Source: Auriscalpium vulgare (lineage: Eukaryota > Basidiomycota > Agaricomycetes > Russulales > Auriscalpiaceae). From it: DNA of 64,000 bases. Below, one piece after another: positions 33,020 to 44,284 of this stretch (positions are counted from its first letter, which is position 1; each line of letters opens with the position of its first letter). The translations under genes and the position numbers were made by a program. The notes under the pieces are model-generated. The model was not told where the DNA came from and ran no database searches. It saw only the letters and a program-made list of their open reading frames with translations. The stretch covers positions 310,001 through 374,000 of the forward strand of contig JAHBBC010000002.1 of assembly GCA_019915015.1 (NCBI GenBank). Reading direction: 5' to 3'.

Positions 33020-36000
33020 ATGAGTCGAAAGATCGCCATGGACAAGTTTACCTACGCGCAGGTCTCACGGGAGGAGCCTGCAATGACATCTGTTCCCTCA
33101 ATTTTTATGACATCACGCGCGGACAAGAACACAGGTCAACAACAGCAGAAGAAAGTAAGTAAGGAACACGTGGTTCCGAATTATGCGCAGGCCTCACGGG
33201 AGGAGCCTGCATTTTCATTCATTTCCTCTCCATTTGTTAACAACATTCACAAGCACGAGGAACGACGAGGACGTAGGAACAGGCAGGATGTTCCGAATTA
33301 TGCGCAGGCCTCACGGGAGGAGCCTACACCATTATCTGTTTGCTCATACTCTGTAACAATACGCGCGGACGGCGATACCAGTCTACCATGTAGGAATGTC
33401 AAGAAGCGACGCAAGGCCGTTTCAAATTATGCGCAGGTCTCACGGGAGGAGCCTGCACCCTCATTTATTGTCTCTCAATCTGTAACACAACGCGCGGACG
33501 GCGATACCAGTCTACCATGTAGGAATATCAAGAAGCGACGCGAGGCCGTTTCGAATTATATGCAGGTCTCACGGGAGGAGCCTGCACCCTCACTTATTGC
33601 CTCTCAATCTGTAACACAACGCGCGGACGGCGATACCAGTCTACCATGTAGGAATATCAAGGAGCGACGCGAGGCCGTTTCGAAATATGCGCAGGTCTCA
33701 CGGGAGGAGCCTGCATCTTTTCTCACTCACGAACGTTTGGTACGAATAAATCAAATTACGAATATCACGAACAAAGACACGAGAAGGGAAGATACCCAGC
33801 AGATGAAGAGGCATGGGGCGTCGTGCTTTGAACGCGAGGTACAAGAAATGTTCAGGGTCATTCGCCAGCACGAGTCCCACGCCGCCACTATACCCCCAGT
33901 AGGGATCGGAACCGAACACATTGCAGCTATGTCATTTACTATGTACAAAACGGTCAACAAGAAGGTCAAACCGGTGCCTGGAGTATTTCTACAAGAAGCA
34001 TTAGTGCGCCGCACGATCCCCCGCGATCCGTTGGAAACCCTATCGGTGTTACCGCTCCATCCGCCGATATTCTCCCCGACGCCCAAGCTCTCCATTGAGC
34101 GACTAGAGTCTCTGGAAATAAACAAAGACAGATTTCTGTGACCGGACGAAGAACAGCTATTCCAGCACATATTCCGGATCCACGAGGACGCGCTCGTGTT
34201 TGAAGAAACCGATTGCAGCACCCTACGTGAGAGCTACTTTTCGCCGTACATCATTCCTACAGTTCCACACATCCCCTGGGAATGCAAGAACATCCCCATC
34301 CCACCTGGAATCAGACAGAAAGTCATTGACCTACTACGCGACAAGATCAAAGCCGGCGTATACGAGCAATGTCAGTTAGCCTACAAAGCGCGGTGGTTCT
34401 GTGTTCTCAAGAAGAATGGCAAGCTACGAATTGTCCACGATTTGCAAGATTTGAATCGGGTGACAATCAGGGACGCAGGAATACCCCCGGTTTTGGACGA
34501 TTTTGTGGAACCATTTGCGGGACGAGCATGTACCTCCGTGTTCGACCTGTATTGGGGCTTTGATGCCAGGAAACTTGACGCTGCCAGCCGCGATATGACC
34601 GCATTCCTAACTCCATTGGGCTTGCTTCGGCTTACATCACTACCCATGGGTGTCACCAATTCGCCCGCGGAGTTCCAGAAGTGTATGGTGTTCATTCTTC
34701 AAGAGGAAATTCCCCATTGCGCCAATATTTTTATCGACGATCTATGTATCCGAGGACCCCAGACGCAGTATCCAGATGTGAAAGGAAACGCAGAGACCAT
34801 ATCCGGAAACCATGGGATTTGCCGCTTTATATGGGAACACGCTAACGATGTTCATCGAATCATGCATCAAATGCGGCTAGCTGGAGCCACGTTCTCGGCA
34901 TCAAAGCTCCAAGTGGCGCGGCCCCGTGTCACCATTCTAGGTCAAGGGTGTACCCCAGAAGGGCGCGTGCCCGATCACGACAAAGTCGACAAGATCACGA
35001 GTTGGCCTCCCCTACACACACCCAAGGATGTGCAAGGATTCTTAGGCCTTTGCGGAACGGTGCGCATATAGATTCCAGGGTATTCCCTGATTGCACGGCC
35101 CCTGACGGAGCTCACACGCATGGACATCGATTTTGTTTGGGACCAGCGAAGACAGGAAGCATTTGGCCAATTAAAGAAATTGGTGGCGAGCGCTCCGGCT
35201 CTCCACCCAATTGACTATGAGTCAGACGACCAGGTCATCCTATCGGTGGACTCCAGCAACATCGCCGTGGGTTTCATCTTGTCACAGATCGGGAAGGATG
35301 GAAAAAGAAGGCCAGCACGATATGGATCGCTTCCCATGAGCGAACGTGAGTCTTGCTATTCCCAGCCGAAGCTCGAGTTGTTCGGACTCTATCGGGCCCT
35401 TCGGCACTATCGGCTGTACATCATTGGAGTCAAGAACTTTGCCGTCGAGGTGGACGCGCAATACATCAAGGGCATGCTCAATGAACCGGACCTGCAGCCA
35501 AATGCGGCCATCAATCGGTGGATTCAGGGAATCCTTATGTTTCACTTCAAGCTAATCCACATACCAGCCGTCAAGTTCAGGGGGCCGGATGCATTATCAC
35601 GGCGGCCGCTTGCAGAAGGAGAAGAAGCAGTGTCAGACAACGACTCATGGCTGGATTTGGTTAGCCTGTATGCCGACATAGACCCTCTCCCAAGGACCCC
35701 AACCGCAGCTTTGCACATGGTTGCATACTCCCTTGAAGAGCTCCCATCATTCAGCGTCACGGCATCAAAGCAGGAGTCATCCCTCCGTGACATCCATCGA
35801 TTCCTTCGCACGCTGGAATACCCAGCGCATGTTCAGACCAGTTCAGTTCAAGAGCAGAAGCGGTTCGTCAAGCGAGCGACTCAGTACTTCTGTCGTGCGG
35901 ACAAGATGTACAAACGAACCGGGAAGAGGCCTCCTCTTCTGGTAGTCCTAGACAAAGCCAAGCAAATCGATGTGATGACCAGCGCCTATGAAGGACAAGG

Positions 36001-36165
36001 GCACAGAGGCGAGCTCGCCACATTTGAAACACTTCACATCTGCTTCTACTGGCCACACATGTTTACCAACATATGCCACCATGTGCAGTCATGCCATCAG
36101 TGTCAGGTCTGAGGCACCAAGAAGATGAAGATCCCTATTACGGTTTCCACGCCTGCAACTCTATT
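33020..36165 (+). pseudogene. Ty3/gypsy pol, 5' part (RT, RNase H, integrase zinc finger)
   Basis: One frame runs through the whole stretch, interrupted only by TGA at 34139, TAG at 35069 and TGA at 36110. The first 240 codons contain six copies of an NYAQVSREEPA module. Then come the pre-RT segment (PYIIPTVPHIPWECKNIPIP), reverse transcriptase (KNGKLRIVHDLQDLN, SLPMGVTNSPAEFQ and the F-x-DD motif IFIDDL near 34730), RNase H (SVDSSNIAVGFILSQ, then a RKLELFG-like motif and DALSRRPL) and the integrase H2C2 finger (HRGELATFETLHICFYWP ... CHHVQSCHQCQV). Gag and protease are not recognisable upstream; block K ends 150 bp before. The three stops fit single transitions (TGG to TGA, TGG to TAG, CGA to TGA). 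The reading breaks off at 36165 and resumes at 42030. Confidence 0.9.
33046..33714 (+). repeat. Six in-frame copies of a 117-132 bp coding repeat
   Basis: CAGGTCTCACGGGAGGAGCC and close variants occur near 33058, 33190, 33307, 33436, 33565 and 33694. Spacings are 132, 117, 129, 129 and 129 bp, all multiples of three. Units 4-6 are almost identical over 43 codons (ADGDTSLPCRNIKKRREAVS segment). Confidence 0.9.
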
Positions 36166-36295
36166 TCTGATTCCACATTGGGAATCAGTTCTTTCAAGGA
36201 GAAGAATAGCGCGTCGGAGTCCGAAGTAAAGTACACTTTACGGGTTCACCCGAGGCTCACCCGCGTTTTCCGAAAAAAATCGATTTTAAATTCAT
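36166..36295 (-). repeat. Repeat F, second copy
   Basis: This is the reverse complement of the repeat at 19556-19687. Its terminal hairpin (CTGATTCC-6nt-GGAATCAG) abuts the interrupted pol codon at 36165. Confidence 0.75.
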
Positions 36296-36833
36296 TTACT
36301 TTATTCTTTATATATATATATTATGCATAATATATAATCCTTCTTTATAACCTACATGTTTAATTTAAATGCTTTCATTCAGTGCTACTGTAGCAAATAA
36401 CAAAATGCAAACGTGTAGAACTCATCATATGTAAGTATACTTGCTGGTAGTGGGCTGGTGCTAAGCACGGCAGGTACAATTCCATTTCTAATGGTTTGTA
36501 AATATCATCATGTAGTCAATCTTAGTACACCCTACCACATGTGGGTGCCCATCATCGCTGTGCAAGAACTTCCTCAGCAACATTGTGCATTGCTCCGTGA
36601 AACATGGACCAACCATGCCTCAATCCATACCTGGCCGGCCTCGCTCGCAAGCTCGCGCAGGCCGCCAGGTATTGATCAAGGGCACGGTCTGCAGTTCAAT
36701 TTCTAATAGAAACACTTATATGTATTTCACTCTAGGTAGTACATTGGCTAGAGCTCAGACATGACATAATTTCTGGATGCACGAATGAGGTGACAGACTT
36801 GAAGGCTTTCAAAAGCCTACAGGAATAGTCTAT

Positions 36834-37140
36834 TACGATTACTATAATCGTTTATTTAATCCACAGGTCAGGTTTTTTGTCGCACATTTTTATGAGTCGC
36901 TCTAGGAAGTTGGCTCCCACGGTCAAGTCGCGTCATGACACCTGCCTAATATGGTATATCTCAGTCAGCTTTGATTCCTAGGTCTCTTGCATGTATGAAC
37001 CATCAAAAGAGTCGCGTTTACGCTAGTATTTTGCAATTTCTAGGCCAATGAGTACAGATATGAGCATGATTTTGAGTGATCTAAGTTGACAAAGCAAGTG
37101 TTCATACTTACTATTTTTGGTATTACTTTCCCACGGTACT
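36834..37140 (-). repeat. SINE-like element, decayed and 5'-truncated copy
   Basis: ATTACGATTACTATAATCG at the left and CCCACGGTCAAGTCGCGTC further in align with the other SINE-like copies. The tRNA-like head is missing, and identity is much lower than between the K copies. Confidence 0.65.
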
Positions 37141-37296
37141 CGAAATGTACCCTATCTGGGACCTGGGGACTAGGATATGAAGGGACCTCATAGAATAGCC
37201 TATGACAATGTAGAAGATCCTTTGAAGCAGCTTCAAAAGGTATATATGTATGTGTTGCCATTTGAGTTACCATATATGGGCATAGGAATGGCCACC

Positions 37297-37364
37297 CGGG
37301 TGTTTACGGCCATCCAGGTATCGCACTTGTGAAAGTGCGACACCTGGATGGCCGTAAATACCCG
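37297..37364. repeat. Palindrome with 32-nt arms
   Basis: Arms 37297-37328 and 37333-37364 pair at 30 of 32 positions (core TTTACGGCCATCCAGGT) around a 4-nt loop. Both mismatches are transitions. Confidence 0.9.
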
Positions 37365-37425
37365 AGGTAGGACCAAAGATGGTATATTATTCCCACGGGT
37401 TCAGAGCAGACCATATCTTGGCCAA

Positions 37426-37945
37426 TTACGATTACTCTTAATCGTTTTTTTCTCCAACCAGTCAGGCCAAAAAGTGCCCGTCAGGAAAGTCGCTTTAGGA
37501 AATGGTCTCACACGGTCAAGTCGCGTCGTTCCACCTGCCAAATTCAGTAATTCTTAGCTAAGCAGCTTCTGCCCAATGCTTTTCTACATCCTCGCTCCAA
37601 AAGACACTCGTGTCTGCGAGTATTTTGCGTTTTGCAAGCTAACTAACACTGATATGCTCATGATTCAAATTGTTCTGTGATCAGAAAAAGAGGCCTTAGA
37701 GTTTCCATTTTTGGTAGAAAGTTCCCACGGTTGATGCAGAGAAAGATGACGTAGTTTTAGAGGGCATTCTACCAATTGATCCGGTTTGCTACGTCATTTT
37801 TCTCTACTCCGGCTATTACAATACCCGGGCCTAATATTTTTACTATTAAAAATGCGCACATAGAGGGAATTGAACCCACAGCATGCAGTTTATGAGTTAC
37901 ATAACATAGTCTAAGAGCAGTAACCACTAGACTAGAAGGCTATAC
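37426..37945 (-). repeat. tRNA-derived SINE-like element, copy in K2
   Basis: A-box and B-box matches lie at about 37940 and 37872 on the minus strand, and the CGATTAAGAGTAATCG hairpin ends at 37426. This is the cleanest copy in the window. Confidence 0.75.
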
Positions 37946-40532
37946 TCATTGAACAGCTGTGGATAGTCTGTATCAACCTTCTATCCCCTCTTACCCTACA
38001 ATACACTTTGCTCTTTTTATCAAATTCTTGCCTTTTCCCTGATACAATATACACATATTATATATTGTCAGAAAGCTACAATAAATGCACACACAATGGT
38101 TAGGGTACTGGAGTCTGCAGGACTTGTGATGTATTAGCCAGTGCATATTTCCCTGTGTGTAGACCAAGATCTACCAAGTGCATTCACGCTGATGATATTC
38201 CTCGTTCCGCTGATGGACACCACCAGGTAGGGCAGTAAACAGCAGAGTCAACCAGATCCCTAGAGCGCTACCGAGGTGTTGATGTGTGTGCGAGCGAGCG
38301 TCAGGAGTCCCGGAGTAAGCAACGACCATCTCCGATCAAACCTATGGCGTTCCGATTGAGGGCGCGACAGTGACAAGACGAGCGACACCGGAAGACTGCA
38401 ACACGACTGCAATCGATGACTCGGGCAAAGGCAACAAGGATGGAACAAGATGGGAGCGATGAGACAGGAAGCGAGAACAAAGGCTAAGACGATGGCTGAG
38501 GCTAAGGCGCCAGAGCAGTCAACCGGTGTTGACCGCTATATGATACGAAGGCGACAAGAGTGCACAAATGAAATGTGCTGGGAGCGATGAGGGGGGAACG
38601 TAACTTGCATTGCACAGAGTATCCGACAACTATTTATATATTGTGACAAATACAGTGCGTGTCCAATCAAGTAAGTACAGAGACATCAGAAAGACAAAGG
38701 GAAAGATAGCAGCATCATATCAAATGGTACGGACAATGCGGGGGAGTCATGCGACAGTCAGACAACGAGGAACGAGGCAGGGGACGATGTCGAGCGAGTG
38801 ATCTGCACTGTCAAAGGACAAAGGAAACAGCGCGGGAAATGATCCGCTCTATTGTTGACTGTGGGAAACAGCCTCGGGGAGCATGGGAACAGACAAGGCG
38901 TGCCATATTGAGCATGATAGCGGTGGTCCGATAATGGTGACACAAGGCTGCGTCTTCCGATCGTGAATGTTCGGGAGGCAATGCTTCCAACATGTGGAGT
39001 GGCTGGGTTGCGAGTCAATCGCAAGGCGCTCATGAATATGAGATGGTAGCATGTGTCGATAGATGCTAGGATGTGTTGGAGGGGAGCGGGCATGTCGGGA
39101 GCGCTGAGTCAGAGGGTGTTGGAGCGGTCGGGACAGTGGTGCGGACAATGGGCAACTGGGGCAGTACTCGGATGGCGTGGGAGCACCAGCACTGTGTAGC
39201 GCCGGGCGTGGCTGTCGTGCGACCAGGCTGTGCAAGTCTAATGCAAATCTGATGCGCCGTGACAGGCATGGGAAATGTTGTGCTGGCTAGCGTATGGCGA
39301 CTGGGCATGCGGTCGGGTGCTTAGTGCGAGTAGCATGGGAGTCGGCAGAGTGTTCTAATTGTGGCACGGGAAGGCCTAGGTAATGTGACCAAGGACTTGG
39401 TTGAAACTGCAAAAAGATAGTTAAGAATTCCTCTCAGCGCGCGGGACGAGGCTTGTCACCTCGCTGCGAGGCAATCATTTTCCAATGTTCACACTTTTGA
39501 CAAGCCGACAGTCACGCAATTCCGGAGGTCAGAAAGTTGCGCAGACAAGCTCCAACCACCCAATTAGTCTCTCAACGCTCGCAAGATTGGAGCCAGAGTT
39601 GTGACTGTTGGAGTATCGCAGGGCATTCACGCAATAGGAATCATACCTTGGACACCACACTCAGACCATCGACTCAGTTGCATGCCCCACACACAGTCAT
39701 CCAACCACTCGCACATTGTTTTGACTGCGACCACATGACCTTGAGCACAGACTGCTGTCACATCTTGGCAGGATTTCATATGACATTTTGATCATCGAGA
39801 TTGTTGTTAGAACATGTGCGCCACACTACTCCGATAACTCTGTGACTGCCAAGTACCTCCACAGTCACGCCTATCCTCCAACCATAGTACAGCTCAGCTC
39901 TCGAGCTCATGCTGCATTTCTCTGTTCCCAATTGTTCTGTGATTGTGCCAGTGCTCTAATTATTGCTCCACCACTCCAACCATTGCACACACCATTCCAG
40001 TGCATTCCTCTGAAAAATTGCAGTGTCACAACATCGCAGCAGTTGCCTACAACTCCCTCCTATATCAGAGTGCATTCTATTGCTCGCCACATCTCCATTG
40101 TCTTCTATTCCGTTCATATTGTCTTGTTCCACATTGTAGGACACCTCTTCCACACTTCTTGACAGCACTGACCATTCCCCATGCGCTTGCACTGCCCCTC
40201 ACTTGTCTCTTTCACTTGCTCACACACATTACAATATCCCCTTTAGTGCTGTACTAGGGATCTGGTTTTGGACACATGTGACATTACCACCCTACTACAT
40301 GTGGGTGCCCATCACCACAACTTTGCCCTGACATCTCAATACAGTCACAGAGTCACTTTCCTGCACGCGGAGCCAGAGCCATTAACCCCAAGTATTATAT
40401 CTCCAACATATTCAAAAAGGACATAACTACACCAGGCAGTCAGTTGTATGTTGGATGGCCAAGCCCCCCTCCCCCCTAAATGATTAAGAGTAATTGTACT
40501 GCCATGCGTGCATTGGCCCATTAACCCCAAGT
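37426..40532 (+). repeat. Composite repeat block K, copy 2
   Basis: It is nearly identical to 29773-32868 and lies within the insertion in gypsy pol. It contains the SINE-like element (37426-37945, minus), the K-specific middle part and a full repeat D (39489-40532). In the first 1.2 kb it differs from copy 1 mainly by about a dozen single-base indels. Later differences are rare (for example one transition in the GTATGYTGGATGG stretch). Confidence 0.88.
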
Positions 40533-41333
40533 TTTTATTCAATCAGGACAATCTTGGTATCACTGGACTCCTAAAAATCAGCTCTATTTTATCATGTATT
40601 ACATGAGTCTACATGAGGGTTGTATAGCCTTCATTTCAGATGTTTATCACTTCATATACAGCATATATAGAGTTAATATGTCAATTGCCATTGTAAAATG
40701 ATCATAATTCCTCAGTATAATAAGTCAATGTACCAACTCTATTTGTGTGATTTTTACCATTTCTAGGTAGGTCAAAGGTACACTTAGGCAACAGTATATA
40801 ATAAATTCAAGCAATATTCTGTTAGAACTGCATACATTTTATCTTCTCTTTGTCTTTTGATTGAATATTTTGCCATATATCTTTCACTGCGTCTCCCAGA
40901 CTTTATGAGAGTAGATGAAGCTCCCATGCAGCATAGATTACCTCTCTGGACCTTACAAAGTCTTTGAGCTGTCAGAATTACAGATGGACGGGTGTTAGTC
41001 TCTCGCTGAGCATGCTCAGTCAAAACTATATAGGTGGGATCTGTTAGCACCAGGTGGAGTATATGAAGTACCCCACAAAATATATACCAGCATATGTCAC
41101 ACATCACAATTCTAGTTCCACATACAGCCATACTAGAGCCTGTGCTCTATTTATAGAAACCTAACAGCATGTGTCATAGCTATAATTGAACTGAGCCTAA
41201 TACAGTAAGTAGAGAATATAATGGCTTAGCATCTGTTGTTATCACATAAGATATGTAAGAAAACTAGATATAATAAGAATGATTATAGTAATTGTACTGC
41301 CATGCTTGCAATGGCCACTGACCCCAAGTAGGA
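40533..41333. other. AT-rich DNA between two D-type ends
   Basis: Both borders are the D terminus: CATTAACCCCAAGT ends at 40532 and CACTGACCCCAAGT at 41333. The 800 bp between them has only a 115-codon minus-strand frame (41131-40784) without recognisable motifs. It may be the body of a related repeat whose 5' part is missing. Confidence 0.45.
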
Positions 41334-41359
41334 TATGTATTGATGTATTTATTGTCAAT

Positions 41360-41835
41360 GGCTTTGTAGTCTAGTGGTATCTTACAGTCTTCAAAACTTG
41401 GAGGTTTGCAGTTCAAATCCTGTTATGAACAATTTTGAAAAGATTGGTAATCAAGTCCGGGTAGTACAGTAGCCGGAGTAGAGAGGAATGACGTAGTTTC
41501 CGAGCGCGCTTGTGCTGTGCATCCGAGACTGACGTCATGGGATCAAGCGTGGGAATTATTTACCGGAAATGGCTATTATAGAGCATTTTCATCGGACTTA
41601 GGAGCAACTGTAATTATATGCATATCTATCCTAGTTAGCCTACAAAATGCAAAATACTGACAGAATCGAGAGTCTTTTGAGGAGGGAAGAGGTAGAAATG
41701 TGTTTAGAAATGAAATGGATCGTGAGAACATATTTCCATTTTGGAGGACAAGATGAAGGTTACAGGGGGGGTCAAAAATCGCGACTGGTGCTTACATAAG
41801 AAACGATTCAAGGGAATCGTAATATTTATTGTAAC
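41360..41835 (+). repeat. tRNA-derived SINE-like element, plus-strand copy
   Basis: A box TAGTCTAGTGGTA near 41368 and B box GTTCAAATCC near 41412. The body has the family words CCGGAGTAGAGAGGAATGACG and CCTACAAAATGCAAAATACT, and ends in the imperfect hairpin CGATTCAAGGGAATCG at 41805. The head cannot fold into a full tRNA acceptor stem, so it is not a functional tRNA gene. Confidence 0.7.
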
Positions 41836-42029
41836 TCCCTTTTCATCTCATTAAACACGCCTCAATAAGTAGCTAAGGAAAGCCTCAAAATCTTGCATTC
41901 CCAGGAAATCTCTAATTTGTCACAGGTATCAACTGTTGCATTTGCGAATTCATGATATATTCTTCATCATTTTAGTTCCCATGCTTGCGTGGAATCGCCT
42001 GCCGTGCGTAGCAACGGCTCTCTTCAACA

Positions 42030-43023
42030 TGTCAGCAAGATATACGTGGATATCATGTTCATGCCTGTCGCCACGACCGGCCATTGCTACATCGTTGTGG
42101 CCAGAGATGATCTATCCAGAGCCTCAGAGGCCCGCGCATTGAAAGAGCCGACAGCACAGGCGCTTGCTAGTTTCTTTTGGGAGCAGATTTATTGCCGTTA
42201 TGGCGCGCCACTTCAGGTGGTGACGGATAACGGATCAGAGATGGAAGGGGCCTTCAAGACATTGCTGCAGAAGATGGGCATCCCGCAGATTCAGATATCG
42301 CGCTATAATTCCCAAGCCAACGGAGTCGTGGAACGTGGTCATTTTATCATACGGGAAGCCTTGGTAAAGATATGCGAAGATAAGATTGGAATATGGCCAG
42401 AAAAACTACCTCAGGTCATGTTCGCTGATCGAATCACCGTAACAAAGTCCACGGGTTTCTCTCCATACTTCCTCATTCACGGCGTCCACCCAGTTCTGCC
42501 GTTCGATCTCACCGAGGCGACCTTCATGATCAACGGCTATCAATCGGGACTGTCTCCCACGGAGTTGCTAATGTTACGCACACGGCAACTGGAGAAGCGG
42601 CCAGAAGATATCGAGTGCGCGGCCAAGGAATTGGCTCGACACCGCTTTGTTTCAAAGGAACAGTTCGAGCGGCGATTCGCCAAGCGGATAACGACAACTG
42701 AATTTGGCCCGGGCGCATGGGTGTTAATCTGAAACACCCGAGTCGAGAAAGAGATAAATCGGAAGCACAAGCCGCGCTACGAGGGGCCATTCCAAGTCGT
42801 GCGCCGCACCAAAGGAGGGTCATATGTAGTCAAGGAGCTAAGCGGGACATACATGCGCAATGGGGTTGCAGCATTTCGAATCGTGCCTTACATCTCACGG
42901 GACCCCAAAGCGCTACAGGCGTTAGCCGATGAAGAATGGGACAGTGACCACACCAGCGATTCAGATTTCGAGTCGAAGGAGAGCACTGATTGGGAATCCT
43001 CAGAATATCCAATGGACGATTGA
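42030..43023 (+). pseudogene. Ty3/gypsy pol, 3' part (integrase core and tail)
   Basis: This is the continuation of the pol broken at 36165. The integrase core has its three acidic residues: YVDIMFMP (D), VTDNGSEMEG (D) and QANGVVERGHF (E). Then come FADRITVTKSTGFSPYFLIHG, PFDLTEATFMI and the post-integrase tail (NRKHKPRYEGPFQVVRRTKG-like, YISRDPKALQALADEEW). A single TGA at 42730 (probably CGA in the ancestor) interrupts the frame before the tail. The acidic C-terminus ends at 43023. With the upstream part it forms one nearly complete coding sequence except for four nonsense changes and the insertion. Confidence 0.9.
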
Positions 43024-43245
43024 GTCAGTGTCAACCGAGGACGGTTGAATTTTCTTGTTCCCCGCGGATGTCACAATATGACATGGTTGTATACCGAATC
43101 GGGTGAATTCGCCACCATCAGCACCTCATATCGCGGACAAAAGGACATAGCCCAGAAGCCGACGGCGAAGCGCGCAGTAATATATTTTGTTTCAAGAACG
43201 GCAGCTCTCGCTCAAACACAGTCTTTCCTCCACGCACCATCAGCC

Positions 43246-43950
43246 ATGTCACTCGTTTCGTCATACAGCTCCTCTTCGGCCACGTCCTCGCTCTTTTCGA
43301 GCCAGTCAGTCCCCGATTCCGGCATCACGTTTCCGTCCCCACCTGGAAGCGCCATTTCGTCACTCGTGTTTGCGCTCCCGGCGGCCAGCATCTCCTCCAT
43401 GTCCCTCTATTCGTCCGGCACCCTCGACTCCCACATCTATCTGCCGCCCTCCTACTTTGCCCCACAGCACGCTGCCCTTCCCCCACCCGATCATTGTTAT
43501 CGCCCATTGTACGCCCACGATGCGCAGAGGCAAGAAGCAGCAAGGGTCCATTGGGCTGTCGCTAGCAGCCCAGGGCACCCTCGGCTACGCACTGGAGACC
43601 GCGTGCACCTGCGGAATTGGGACACGGGAGACGAGCCGGAGGAGATGGTGGGGAGATTGGAGGAGATCGAGGAGATCAGTGGGCAGAGAGTGCGGTTTGC
43701 GGTGCGCGCGCATGACCATCTCGAGGACATCAGCCTGTGGATCGCTGCCGAGTGGGCCCACATCCCTCGCCCACGGCACAGGCCTCACCAACGGATGCGT
43801 GCCCCAGTTGTAGCACTGCAGGCAGCGTGGAGAAGGATGCGGGCACGGTTTGGCAGAACAGGACATGCCCACTGGAGCACGGACTCTAATCTCACATTCA
43901 TTTTAGGCTATTTTGTACACCCGGACACTATCTTTCATTCTGTATTATAG
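43246..43950 (+). CDS. Extra ORF downstream of gypsy pol
   Basis: This is an open frame of 234 codons from ATG 43246, the first methionine before protein-like sequence; the frame itself is open from 43045. The N-terminal part is serine rich (MSLVSSYSSSSATSSLFSSQ). The C-terminal part is more structured (GDRVHLRNWDTGDEPEEMVG ... RLEEIEEISGQRVRF, then WIAAEWAHIPR), reminding me of the small beta-rich domains that follow integrase in some elements, but I cannot name it. It lies 223 bp after pol and on the same strand, so it probably belongs to the element. The last codons run into the 3' tandem repeat. Confidence 0.5.
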   Translation: MSLVSSYSSSSATSSLFSSQSVPDSGITFPSPPGSAISSLVFALPAASISSMSLYSSGTLDSHIYLPPSYFAPQHAALPPPDHCYRPLYAHDAQRQEAARVHWAVASSPGHPRLRTGDRVHLRNWDTGDEPEEMVGRLEEIEEISGQRVRFAVRAHDHLEDISLWIAAEWAHIPRPRHRPHQRMRAPVVALQAAWRRMRARFGRTGHAHWSTDSNLTFILGYFVHPDTIFHSVL

Positions 43951-44082
43951 ATTTCACCTTTTAGATCTGTATCAATTATGTCACTAGAGCCAGAACTCTG
44001 ATCTCACACTCATTTTTCCGTTATCTCTTACACGAACACACAATCTTTTACTCTGTATTGTAGATCCCACTTTCCAGATCGG
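43872..44082. repeat. Tandem duplication of about 112 bp in the gypsy 3' region
   Basis: CACTGGAGCACGGACTCTAA and CACTAGAGCCAGAACTCTGA open two successive diverged units. Each continues TCTCACAYTCATTTT, TCTGTATTRTAGATYYCAC and CAGATC or TAGATC. Confidence 0.75.
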
Positions 44083-44284
44083 CCCACTATATTTTTATCC
44101 CTTTATTTTCCCCAAAGACTCGCGTTTCCGCATCTCTTTTGTGCTTTGCCGGTTATCCGAGATAGCTAGCCACACGATTTCTTCAGATTCCGGGTCAGCA
44201 GATTAGGCTGCACCTTCCACACTCCTTCATCATTTTTCCCGCCGAGCTTCCCAGAATGTCCCAGAACATTCCAAGGAGTCAGGA

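Larger units (their letters stand above)
36166..42029. mobile_element. 5.86-kb nested insertion inside gypsy pol
   Basis: The pol reading stops after ACT CTA TTT (36157-36165) and continues without a missing residue at AGC AAG ATA (42030 on), as judged from the conserved STPATLF-SKIYVDIM passage of these elements. The inserted DNA is composite: repeat F inverted with its terminal hairpin at the left border, AT-rich DNA with a scrap of repeat D (about 36526-36560), a decayed SINE-like copy, a palindrome, block K copy 2, 800 bp of AT-rich sequence ending in the D terminus at 41333, and a plus-strand SINE-like copy. No target duplication is obvious, so several events or a deletion at one side are likely. 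Confidence 0.8.

Noticed and set aside
36107..36118. TGA after the integrase finger as a programmed readthrough or recoding site
   Set aside because: Three further stops of the same transition type occur in the same pol, so decay is the simpler explanation.
41360..41435. Possible tRNA gene on the plus strand
   Set aside because: A and B boxes are present but the ends cannot form an acceptor stem, and the sequence continues into a dispersed repeat.
36166..42029. A single transposon filling the pol interruption
   Set aside because: The segment contains elements found separately elsewhere and lacks matching termini or a target duplication, so it is composite.
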